Shown here piece after piece: positions 25,956-34,385 of a stretch of DNA of 64,000 bases. Within the stretch, counting starts at the first letter, position 1, and each line of letters opens with the position of its first letter. The DNA comes from Frondihabitans australicus. GTDB lineage: Bacteria; Actinomycetota; Actinomycetes; Actinomycetales; Microbacteriaceae. Under the pieces are notes generated by a model, which searched no databases, was not told where the DNA came from, and worked only from the letters and a program-made list of their open reading frames with translations. The stretch spans positions 2,294,001-2,358,000 of the forward strand of contig NZ_RBKS01000001.1 of NCBI RefSeq assembly GCF_003634555.1. Reading direction: 5' to 3'. The position numbers and the translations under genes were made by a program.

Positions 25956-28205
25956 ATGGGGGAATCACAGCCGATCGCAGGTCGTCGTCGCGCGCGGAAG
26001 ACTCGTCGAGCTCACCCGGCCGTGGCCGCAGGAGCCGCGGCACTGCTGCTCGTGGCCGGTGTCACCGCGCTCGGTGCCGCCCCCGCCTCCGCCGCGCCCG
26101 CCCCCGCCGCGCCGACCTCGTCGGCCGAGACGTCGACGACGTACCCGACCGCGTCGCGCCACGCCCTGCCGATCGAGCCGACGCAGCTGCTCGCGTCGCA
26201 CGACGGCTCGGTGATCTACGCTCCGACGGGAACGACCCGACTTCTGGTGATCGATCCGAAGACGATTGAAGTGATACGCACGATCACCCTTCCCGACGTG
26301 GTGTCCACGCTCCGCCTCACCTCGACGGGGCACCTGGTGGGTCTCGCGGGTTCCGGGACCGCGGCAGACCCGGAGACCGTCGTCGACGTCGACCCGTCGA
26401 CGGGCGTCTCGACGACGACCGCGCTGCCGACCGGCGCCGCACACAATGGGCTGGCCGTCACCCCTGATGGCTCGACGGCGGCAGCCGCCACGCTCTCAGA
26501 AGATGCGACCACGAAGGCGTACACGTTCGAGGTCACGATTCTGCACCCGGCGTCAGGAGCGGTCATCACGACGAGGTCCGTGTCTGCCGCCGTCAACCCG
26601 AACGGAATGACGCTTTCAGTGGATGGCTCGACCCTGTACGGCGCGGCGCGCTTCATGCCGGGAGAGGCGTCCGGCGATTCGGCCCTTCTGGCCATGGACT
26701 CGACGTCGGGAGCGGTCACCGCGACGGCCGCCCTCTCAGGAATCGTCCCGAGCAACGTGCTCGTCTCCCCCGACGGCTCCCGGGTGTTCGTGTCGAGCCT
26801 GAACGAGTCGAACAATCTGTCGGAAGTGGGTGTCTTCACTGCCCCTGGCCTCAGGCCCGTGTCGACGATCACGCTCCGGGACACTCAGGAGGACGTCCTC
26901 CAGGAGACCGGCGACGGCAGTCGGATCATCGCCAGCGGCGGCTACGACGTCACCTCGATCGACCCGACGACCCTGGCCACGTCGACCATCGGCGGAATCG
27001 CCGAGGGCGTCGTCCCGATTCCGGGAAGCTCCAAGGTCTACTTCGGCAACCCTCCGCGCATAAACGACCCCGACCCGTACGCCGTCGACTGGAGCTCTTT
27101 CGGTGAGGTGGAGGACGCCGCCGCGGGAAAGACCGTCAGCATGTACCACCCGGGGGCCGACGGCTTCCTCGCCGACGAGGCCGTGATCGTGGGCGACCAC
27201 GACCTGTACTTCCCCGGTCCTTCTGCGACCTCCGGACAGGGCGACATCGACCACCTCGACCTCAATGAGGGCTACAGCCAGGTGGCCGTGTCACGTCACG
27301 CGGGGCCCGACCGCTACACGACCGCTGTCGACGTCGCCGAGTACGCGGCTCTCGATGCCAACTCCCGACGCACCTCGACTCTCTTCCTCGTCAGCGGCGA
27401 GGAGTACCCGGACGCCCTGAGCGCGGGGCCGGTCGCCTCGCACGAGGGAGGACAAGTCCTCTTGACGACCAAGACCACGCTCCCGAATGCCGTCATCAGC
27501 TACATCACCCACTTCATCCCCCACAAGATCGTGATAGTCGGCAGCACGGCGTCGATCTCCCAACACGTCGCCGACGAGGCGAAGACCCTGACCCACGGGC
27601 ACATCCCCGTGGAGCGTGTGGCAGGTGCCGACCGCTATGCGACATCGCGCGCGCTGGTGACGGACTTCTTCGGGTCGAGGCTGAAGCACGTCTGGATCGC
27701 CACCGGCCGCGACTTCCCGGATGCGCTGGCGACGGTGTCGGCGGCGAGCTTCAAGAACGAGCCGCTGATCTTGGTCGACGGATCCCGGTCGACGCTCGAC
27801 TCGACCACCGCCGCCTACCTCCGTCACGAGGGAGTCACGTCCATCACGGTGGTCGGATCGGAGTCCTCGGTCAGCACCGGCGTCGCACAGGGTCTAGCGT
27901 CCATCGCACCCGTCGCACGGATCTCGGGCTCGGATCGCTACGAGACGTCCAAGGCTGGGAACGACTCGGTGTTCCCTCGGGCGACGACGGCGACCGCCGT
28001 CCTGACGACCGGAGAGGGTTGGGCAGACGCGCTCGCCGGTGACCAGCTCGCCGCACCGCTGCACTCCCCCATGGAGCTCGTGCCGCCGACCTGTCTCCCG
28101 GACGACTTCGCCGAGCAGCTTTCCGCGCATCCCGGCGTGAATGTGCACCTCCTGGGCGGCACCCCGTCGCTGTCCACCGAGATCGCGAACTTCGCCGCGT
28201 GCTGA
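25956..28205 (+). CDS. Secreted YVTN-propeller protein with three CWB2 repeats (copy 1)
   Basis: This is a 749-residue exported protein. The signal peptide has a basic start (GRRRARKTRR) and a hydrophobic core ending ALGAAPASAA. The next 400 residues form a YVTN/YncE-type beta-propeller (repeats such as SHDGSVIYAPTGTTRLLVID and VSPDGSRVFVSS). Three cell-wall-binding repeat 2 (CWB2) units follow, each with an (A/S)GxDRYxT core, starting near residues 444, 552 and 652. A Cys in PPTCLPDD and the final Cys probably form a disulfide. It is the first of three tandem paralogues, with a 26-base gap to the next. It probably sits on the cell wall; the ligand is unknown. Confidence 0.85.
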   Translation: MGESQPIAGRRRARKTRRAHPAVAAGAAALLLVAGVTALGAAPASAAPAPAAPTSSAETSTTYPTASRHALPIEPTQLLASHDGSVIYAPTGTTRLLVIDPKTIEVIRTITLPDVVSTLRLTSTGHLVGLAGSGTAADPETVVDVDPSTGVSTTTALPTGAAHNGLAVTPDGSTAAAATLSEDATTKAYTFEVTILHPASGAVITTRSVSAAVNPNGMTLSVDGSTLYGAARFMPGEASGDSALLAMDSTSGAVTATAALSGIVPSNVLVSPDGSRVFVSSLNESNNLSEVGVFTAPGLRPVSTITLRDTQEDVLQETGDGSRIIASGGYDVTSIDPTTLATSTIGGIAEGVVPIPGSSKVYFGNPPRINDPDPYAVDWSSFGEVEDAAAGKTVSMYHPGADGFLADEAVIVGDHDLYFPGPSATSGQGDIDHLDLNEGYSQVAVSRHAGPDRYTTAVDVAEYAALDANSRRTSTLFLVSGEEYPDALSAGPVASHEGGQVLLTTKTTLPNAVISYITHFIPHKIVIVGSTASISQHVADEAKTLTHGHIPVERVAGADRYATSRALVTDFFGSRLKHVWIATGRDFPDALATVSAASFKNEPLILVDGSRSTLDSTTAAYLRHEGVTSITVVGSESSVSTGVAQGLASIAPVARISGSDRYETSKAGNDSVFPRATTATAVLTTGEGWADALAGDQLAAPLHSPMELVPPTCLPDDFAEQLSAHPGVNVHLLGGTPSLSTEIANFAAC

Positions 28206-28231
28206 GACCTCGTGCGTCCCAAGGAATCCAG

Positions 28232-30409
28232 ATGAATACGATCCGTCGTCGTCCCACCCGCCTCCTGACCGCAGGAGCCGCGGCACTGCTGCTCGTGGCC
28301 GGCGTCACGGCGCTCGGTGCCGCCCCCGCCTCCGCCACGACGGTCATCTCGGGGCAAGCCTCGCATCACGATCTGCCGATCAAACCGACTCAGCTCGCCG
28401 CCTCGCCCGACGGGACCGCCATCTACGCGGCGACGAACAGCCCAACGATCCTGGTCATCGACCCCGTCACAGTGACGGTGAAGCGCACCATCGTGCTTCC
28501 AGCCCCAGTCACGAACATCGTCGTGACGTCGGCGGGAGACATCGACTCGATCGCGCTGAATTCAGACGCATCGTCGTCACCCGAATCGCTGTACGACATC
28601 GACCCACAGACGGGCAGCTGGGTGGCCACGCCGCTGCCCTCCGGTTTCCTCCCGTGGGCGTGGACCGTCACGCCCGACGGGACGACGGCCGTGCTGGCCG
28701 CAAACACGGTCGACTCGGACGGCGTGCTGTCGGGTTCCGAGGACGTCGTCGTTCATCCACAAGCCGGAACCCTCGGGGCCGTCACGACGTTACCCAACCT
28801 CGTTCGACCCTGGGAGGTCGCCATTACGCCCGACGGCTCCGAGTACATGACCGTGACCGAAATCGACGCGACGAAGCCAAGGGGGCACGGAGGAATCGCA
28901 CTCGTCGACGCGGCGAGCGGATCCGTCCTGGCGACGCTCGATTCCGGAACCGCGTCGTCTCCGACCGGCGCCCTGGCCTCCCCTGACGGGAGCCGCTTCT
29001 TCGCCTCCTTCGGCCGCGCTGCAGGGGAAGGCACTGACATTGCGCCAGTCCTCGTCATCGACACGGCGACCTCATCGATCGTCTCGACCATCGACGTCCC
29101 GGGTTTCTACCTCGGCGAGAGAAACCTCGGATCGGGACAAGAGACCTATCCGCCGTCCGGCGGAGTGGTCCTGGCGGGTGACGGATCGACAGTCCTGGCG
29201 ACGACCGATACCCACACGGCTTTCATCGATCCCACGACGCTCGACACGCACCTCGTCACGTGGGGTGACGCGGAGAACGCTCCGGTCGTGGTGCCCGGCT
29301 CCGACGACGTCTACATCGACGGCGACGAGTTCACGACGAATGGCGTGGCCTCTTCGACCCGTCGGGCGTACTCCTCCGGCCTCGACTTCGGCAGCACCAT
29401 CGCTCTCCCCGGCGATCACGACCTCTTCTCTCCCAGTGCATCGCTCGACGGAGCACCGGGCGCCCTCGCTCACCTCGACCTGGCCGCGTTCCTCAGTTCG
29501 GTCAACGTTGACCGTATTGAAGGATCGGATCGGTACGTCACGACCTCGATGGTGGCCGACGCGTCGAAGTCGACGAACTCGGGCGTGCTGTACCTCACCA
29601 GCGGCGAGGAGTACCCGGACTCGTTGAGCGCGGGGCCGGCCGTCACGCACACTGACGCGCGTCTCCTGCTGACGACGCCGACCAGCCTGCCCCAGGTCGA
29701 CAAGTCGTACCTGACTTATCGACCCGTGAAGAAGGTGGTGATCGTCGGCAGCACGGCATCGATCTCCGCGAAGGTCCAGGCGCAGGTCAGGTCCGTCACG
29801 CACGGCAAGATCCCAGTGGTTCGCATCGCGGGTGCCGACCGATACGCCACGTCTCGGGCACTGATCCGAAATGCCTTCGGCTCCAGGCTGTCGCACGTCT
29901 GGATCGCTACCGGCCGCGACTTCCCTGACGCTCTGGCCACGGTGTCGGCGGCGAGCCACGAGAACGAGCCACTCCTCCTCGTCGACGGCTCACGAACGAC
30001 CCTCGACGCGTCGACTGCGGCCTTTCTGAAAGGCGAGGGCGTGAGCTCGATCACTGTCGTCGGAGCGGAATCGTCCGTGACGGCCGGCGTGATGAACGGC
30101 CTCCAGGCCCTCGCTCCCACGACTCGTGTTGCCGGACAAGACCGCTACGCGACGTCGCAGGCCGTTCTCGACTCGGCGTTCGGAACGTCGCGCTCTCGCG
30201 TCGTGCTCACCTCGGGCGCGAACTGGCCGGATGCACTCGGCGGCAATCAGTTCGCGGCCTCTCTGGGCGCCCCGATGGCACTGGTGAAGCCCACCTGCGT
30301 GCCGGATCCTCTGGCCGAGCAGGTCGCCGCAAGTCCCGGGCACGACGTCGACCTCCTCGGTGGACTCCCTTCTCTCAACGCCGAAGTCGGCAACTTCGCC
30401 GCCTGCTGA
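28232..30409 (+). CDS. Secreted YVTN-propeller protein with three CWB2 repeats (copy 2)
   Basis: This is a 725-residue paralogue of the preceding gene. Its signal peptide (RRRPTRLLTAGAAALLLVAG) is nearly identical at the DNA level to those of copies 1 and 3. The propeller region is more diverged. CWB2 units begin near residues 426, 529 and 630 (EGSDRYVT, AGADRYATS, AGQDRYATS). The C-terminus has the conserved KPTCVPD and a final FAAC. The ATG at 28232 follows AAGGAA 6 bases upstream, and the 26-base gap to copy 1 matches the gap to copy 3, indicating tandem duplication of a whole gene plus spacer. Confidence 0.85.
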   Translation: MNTIRRRPTRLLTAGAAALLLVAGVTALGAAPASATTVISGQASHHDLPIKPTQLAASPDGTAIYAATNSPTILVIDPVTVTVKRTIVLPAPVTNIVVTSAGDIDSIALNSDASSSPESLYDIDPQTGSWVATPLPSGFLPWAWTVTPDGTTAVLAANTVDSDGVLSGSEDVVVHPQAGTLGAVTTLPNLVRPWEVAITPDGSEYMTVTEIDATKPRGHGGIALVDAASGSVLATLDSGTASSPTGALASPDGSRFFASFGRAAGEGTDIAPVLVIDTATSSIVSTIDVPGFYLGERNLGSGQETYPPSGGVVLAGDGSTVLATTDTHTAFIDPTTLDTHLVTWGDAENAPVVVPGSDDVYIDGDEFTTNGVASSTRRAYSSGLDFGSTIALPGDHDLFSPSASLDGAPGALAHLDLAAFLSSVNVDRIEGSDRYVTTSMVADASKSTNSGVLYLTSGEEYPDSLSAGPAVTHTDARLLLTTPTSLPQVDKSYLTYRPVKKVVIVGSTASISAKVQAQVRSVTHGKIPVVRIAGADRYATSRALIRNAFGSRLSHVWIATGRDFPDALATVSAASHENEPLLLVDGSRTTLDASTAAFLKGEGVSSITVVGAESSVTAGVMNGLQALAPTTRVAGQDRYATSQAVLDSAFGTSRSRVVLTSGANWPDALGGNQFAASLGAPMALVKPTCVPDPLAEQVAASPGHDVDLLGGLPSLNAEVGNFAAC

Positions 30410-30435
30410 TGTCCCGTCGCGCCCAAGGAACCAGA

Positions 30436-32628
30436 ATGAGTCCGCTCCGCCGTCGCCCCACCCGCCTCCTGGCCGCAGGAGCCGCGGCACTGCTGCTCGT
30501 GGCCGGTGTCGCGACGCTCGGTGCCGCGCCCGCCTCCGCCGCGCCTACCGACACCGTTGATCACTATCCAGGCCAAGGGACGACCTACAGCCTGCCGCTC
30601 CCGCCGATTCACATCGTCGCGGCGAGCGACGGGTCGGAGATCTACGCGGCCACGGGAACGAACGTGATGATGGTGATCAGTCCTCAAACCGAGCACGTCA
30701 TCAGGGAGATCACGCTTCCCGGTCGCGTCGGTTTCATGACGCTCACCAATACAGGGATGCTCGACGCCCTGGCTCAACCCGCCGCCGGCAGCACGGCTCC
30801 ATACTCGTTCTTGGAGATCTCACCGTCGACAGGAGAAACGACCGCCACCTCATTCCCCACGGGATTCGTTCCCAAGAACTTCGCCGTGACGCCGGACGGT
30901 TCGACGGCGGTCGCCACGACCGAGACGTCAGGGGACAGCGTCACGTCCACTGCATCGGCGATCGTGGTACATCCTCACGCCGGAACCCTAGGGCCGACCA
31001 CGGTCCTCAAGGGGCTCGTGACGATCGTCGCCGACACCATCACGCCCGATGGGTCCAAGTACTTCGTCACGTCGGCGCAGGTCCTCCCCGCGATCGATCA
31101 CCAGGGTGGGTCAAAAGGTGGAGTCGTGGAAGTCGACACCGCCTCGGGAGCCGCAGCGCCGCTCCTCGTTCTGGATGGGATGTACAGTCGCGCCGCCGTC
31201 GTCTCCCTCGACGGTTCGAAGCTCTTCATCGCCAACAGCACCGGACCCGTCGATGTCGTAGACACGGCATCGCTGACCATCGAGGCGTCGTTGGATACCG
31301 GCGACACGTTCGATGACACACTCCAGCTCACCGGGGATGGAAGCACGGTGGTGGCGGGAAGTTCGGATTCGAACCTGCTGATCGATGTCACGACGCTCAA
31401 GACGATGACGATTCCGTACAACGGCAACAGCTACCCGGCCACGATGATCCCCGGCTCGTCACACATCCTCGCTTACTCCTTCCAGCCACCCACGATCGTC
31501 GATGGACGCGAGACCATGTGGCAGGCCTTCCTCGCCAACGAGATCGACGCTCACACTGGCAAGATCGTTCGCACTGCCGCAATCGGTGGAGGCGACGCTC
31601 GCAACGTCAATCTCGTCCTGCCGAACGACCGCGACTTCTTTTTCGTGACGCCTATTCCGGGCATCAAAGAGATCACGCACGTCGACCTCGACGCGACGGG
31701 CCGCGTCGTGACGACCCTCAGGCATTTCGGGGATGACCGCTACGAGACGGCCGAATCCGTCGCGGCCGCGACGGTGTCGCACACATCCGCCGCGCGTGCT
31801 CGAACCCTCTATCTCGTGAGTGGTCAGGAGTATCCCGACGCTCTGGGCGCCGGGCCTGCCGCATCGCATCAGAATGCCGCGCTGCTCCTCACCCCGCCGT
31901 CCGGTCTCTCGCCGTGGGTGACGTACTTCGTGAAGCACCATCCGATCAACAAAATCGTTGTCGTGGGGAGCACCGCGTCGCTCCCCGACCGGATCATCGA
32001 GCAGGCGAAGGCCCTCACGCACTATCGAATCCCCGTCGTGAGAACCGCCGGCACGGATCGTTACGCGACGAACCGAGCGCTCATCTCGTCGTCGTTCGGC
32101 TCGAAGTTCACGCACGTGTGGGTCGCGACGGGTACGGACTTCCCGGATGCGCTGTCGACCGTCTCGGCGGCGAGTCACGACGACGAACCTCTGCTGCTCG
32201 TGAACGGCTCAACGTCATCACTCGACTCTGCGACGACGGCGTTCCTACGCCGAGCGGGGGTCAAGTCGATCAACGTCGTCGGCGGCACCACATCGATCTC
32301 CACCGGCGTCGAGTCTTCCTTGGCGTCCATAGCCTCGACGACCCGCATCGCCGGATCCGATCGCTACGCGACATCTGAGCTCGTGAACGATGCCGCCTTC
32401 ACGGCCCCTCTCCATGACGAAGTCATGGCGTCGGGGGCGAACTGGCCCGACGCTCTGTCCAGCGACCAGCTCGCTGCCGTCATGCATGCCCCTCTGGCGA
32501 TCGTCCCGACCAGCTGCGTACCGGATCACCTGGCCGAACAGATCGATGCTCGTTCGAACTCTCTCGTCGAGTTGATCGGCGGCTACCCGTCGCTCGACAA
32601 CGACATGGACCTGTTCGAGTCCTGCTGA
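30436..32628 (+). CDS. Secreted YVTN-propeller protein with three CWB2 repeats (copy 3)
   Basis: This is a 730-residue third paralogue with signal peptide MSPLRRRPTRLLAAGAAALL, a propeller domain of about 390 residues, and three CWB2 units near residues 428, 535 and 635 (FGDDRYET, AGTDRYATN, AGSDRYATS). It keeps the PTSCVPD Cys and the terminal FESC Cys. Its DNA looks less GC-rich than the flanking housekeeping genes, with more A- and T-ending codons. The frame is open upstream to 30409 (overlapping the copy 2 stop), but the ATG at 30436 with CAAGGAACC upstream matches copy 2 exactly. Confidence 0.85.
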   Translation: MSPLRRRPTRLLAAGAAALLLVAGVATLGAAPASAAPTDTVDHYPGQGTTYSLPLPPIHIVAASDGSEIYAATGTNVMMVISPQTEHVIREITLPGRVGFMTLTNTGMLDALAQPAAGSTAPYSFLEISPSTGETTATSFPTGFVPKNFAVTPDGSTAVATTETSGDSVTSTASAIVVHPHAGTLGPTTVLKGLVTIVADTITPDGSKYFVTSAQVLPAIDHQGGSKGGVVEVDTASGAAAPLLVLDGMYSRAAVVSLDGSKLFIANSTGPVDVVDTASLTIEASLDTGDTFDDTLQLTGDGSTVVAGSSDSNLLIDVTTLKTMTIPYNGNSYPATMIPGSSHILAYSFQPPTIVDGRETMWQAFLANEIDAHTGKIVRTAAIGGGDARNVNLVLPNDRDFFFVTPIPGIKEITHVDLDATGRVVTTLRHFGDDRYETAESVAAATVSHTSAARARTLYLVSGQEYPDALGAGPAASHQNAALLLTPPSGLSPWVTYFVKHHPINKIVVVGSTASLPDRIIEQAKALTHYRIPVVRTAGTDRYATNRALISSSFGSKFTHVWVATGTDFPDALSTVSAASHDDEPLLLVNGSTSSLDSATTAFLRRAGVKSINVVGGTTSISTGVESSLASIASTTRIAGSDRYATSELVNDAAFTAPLHDEVMASGANWPDALSSDQLAAVMHAPLAIVPTSCVPDHLAEQIDARSNSLVELIGGYPSLDNDMDLFESC

Positions 32629-32635
32629 CCGCAGA

Positions 32636-32700
32636 GTTCCGGCCCACGCGCCCCGCCTAGGAGCGGCGCGCAGGCCGGCCAGCCGCGGACACGCCGGAAC
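32636..32700 (+). terminator. Structured hairpin after the CWB2 triplet
   Basis: The outer arms GTTCCGGC (32636-32643) and GCCGGAAC (32693-32700) are perfectly complementary, and GC-rich inner segments around CTAGGA can also pair. It starts 7 bases after the stop of copy 3. No T tract follows. Confidence 0.5.
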
Positions 32701-32781
32701 GACGCGCGCAGACGCACCACGCGAGCGACGCCCGGTTACGACCCGACCACGCGCCGCGCCTCGACGCGGCAGACTGTCCGC

Positions 32782-34143
32782 ATGGCTCCACGCGCACAGC
32801 ACTTCGGATGGTTCTTCGGCCGCGGCTTCGGCCCGCAGGGCTGGCTGCGCGACGACTACCTGTGGGGCCACCGGTGGGACCGCCCGCAGCTCTACCAGCA
32901 GTCCGCGAAAGAGCTCGAGCAGGCCGGCCTCGACCTCCTCATCATCGAGGACAGCCTCTCCCCCGGGCCGCGTGAGCAGCTCGACCTCCGCGTGCGGAGC
33001 GCACTCGGCGCCCCGAAGCTCGATCCGCTGCTCCTGACCCCCTATCTCTTCGCGGCCACCGAGCACCTCGGGGTGGCGCCGACGATCAACGCGGGCGTCT
33101 ACCCGCCCTACCTCGCCGCCCGGCAGTTCGCGACGCTGCAGCACCTGAGCGACTACCGCGTCGGCCTCAATGTCGTCACCGACGTCAAGGGCAGCCGCCA
33201 CTTCGGCATCCCCGAGCTCGCCCACGACCAGGCGTACGACCGCGCCGAGGAGTGGATGCACGTCGTCCGCCGCCTCTGGCACAGCTGGGCCGACGGCGCG
33301 ATCGTCGAGGACACCGAGACGTGGCGGTACGCCGACGGCACGAAACTCGACGCGTTCGAGCACCGGGGCGACTACTTCTCGCTCGACGGGCCCCTGAACG
33401 CCCTGCCGTTCGACCGACAGGCCGACACGGCGGCAGGAGCACCCGCAGCAGGAGCAGGCGACGGCGACCCGGTGATCGTGTCCCCCGGCGGCTCGGGCCG
33501 CGGCCTGCAGTTCGCCGGCCACAACAGCGACGTGCAGCTCGCCCTGGCGCCCCTCGACGCCGACAGCGTGCGGGCGTACCGCGAGAAGATCCACGCGGCG
33601 GCGCGGGCCGAGGGGCGCGACCCCGAGAGCATCCGGATCCTGTTCGTCTTCACCCCCGAGATCGTGCCGAGCGACGAGGAGGCCGACCGCCTGGTGAGGG
33701 CGTCGGCGCATCCGTCCGACTCCGACCTGCACGAGGTCATCGAGCGGCAGTCGATCATCACCGAGACCGACCTGACCGGGCAGGATCTCGACAGTCCGCT
33801 CGACCTCACCGTCTTCGGCCAGCACGTCTCCGCCGGATCGATCGGCGGTCTCGTCGGCAAGCACGACCCGTCGACGCCGCTGCGCGAGCTGTTCACCGCG
33901 AAGTACCGCAAGGGCCGCATCGCCGACGGCACCGGCACCGTCGGCACCGTCCGCCAGGTCGCCGACTTCATCGAGGCGCTCGGCGACGACGCAGGAAACG
34001 ACGGCTTCATCTTCAATGGCGACCTGCACCCGGCGACGGTGCATCGCGTGCTCGACCGGCTCGTTCCCGAGCTGCGACGGCGCGGGATCCTGCGCACCGA
34101 GTTCGGCGGAGGCGGCCTCCGGGGCAACCTCTTCGACTTCTAG
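32782..34143 (+). CDS. LLM-class flavin monooxygenase (NtaA/SnaA/DszA family)
   Basis: This is a 453-residue monooxygenase of the NtaA/SnaA/DszA branch. It has the long N-terminal segment HFGWFFGRGFGPQGWL, LGVAPTINAGVYPPYLAARQ, and a conserved LSDYRVGLNVVTDVKGSRHFG near residue 130. These enzymes use reduced flavin from a partner reductase to oxidise chelators, cyclic peptides or sulfur heterocycles. An in-frame Ala/Gly stretch (about residues 218-228, AAGAPAAGAG) looks like a lineage-specific insert. The ATG follows a weak CAGACT -10 box by 7 bases. It sits alone between two secreted-protein clusters; no flavin reductase is nearby. Confidence 0.85.
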   Translation: MAPRAQHFGWFFGRGFGPQGWLRDDYLWGHRWDRPQLYQQSAKELEQAGLDLLIIEDSLSPGPREQLDLRVRSALGAPKLDPLLLTPYLFAATEHLGVAPTINAGVYPPYLAARQFATLQHLSDYRVGLNVVTDVKGSRHFGIPELAHDQAYDRAEEWMHVVRRLWHSWADGAIVEDTETWRYADGTKLDAFEHRGDYFSLDGPLNALPFDRQADTAAGAPAAGAGDGDPVIVSPGGSGRGLQFAGHNSDVQLALAPLDADSVRAYREKIHAAARAEGRDPESIRILFVFTPEIVPSDEEADRLVRASAHPSDSDLHEVIERQSIITETDLTGQDLDSPLDLTVFGQHVSAGSIGGLVGKHDPSTPLRELFTAKYRKGRIADGTGTVGTVRQVADFIEALGDDAGNDGFIFNGDLHPATVHRVLDRLVPELRRRGILRTEFGGGGLRGNLFDF

Positions 34144-34199
34144 GCGGCGCGACGCCTGTCGCGCAACGGGGCTCACCGCGGTGTCCCCCATACGAAGGA

Positions 34200-34241
34200 C
34201 CCCCATTTGGGGGGACATTCCGGTGCGAACCCCTTTCGCAC
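34200..34241. promoter_or_regulatory. Two palindromes upstream of propeller gene 1
   Basis: CCCCC-ATTT-GGGGG (34200-34213) is followed by a perfect 7-5-7 inverted repeat, GTGCGAA-CCCCT-TTCGCAC (34223-34241), which covers the expected -35 position for the -10 box TAGTGT at 34257-34262. One or both may be operators; the second could alternatively end the upstream transcript. Confidence 0.45.
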
Positions 34242-34256
34242 TGAGGACTGTTCACC

Positions 34257-34262
34257 TAGTGT
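34257..34262 (+). promoter_or_regulatory. -10 box of propeller gene 1
   Basis: TAGTGT predicts a transcript start near 34269 and a leader of about 117 bases. Inside the leader the hairpins GCCTG/CAGGC (near 34291), GCGACG/CGTCGC (flanking the shared GGGGCCCGAAACCCAC motif at 34308-34323) and CGCGCGA/TCGCGCG can form. No ribosome site precedes the ATG. Confidence 0.4.
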
Positions 34263-34385
34263 CGAATCAACGGAACACGAGCCTGCATCCCACAGGCCGC
34301 GACGTCCGGGGCCCGAAACCCACCGTCGCGCGCGACCACCCATCGCGCGTCTCTACCCGAAGAGGCATCGCTCCGGCGACCACGC

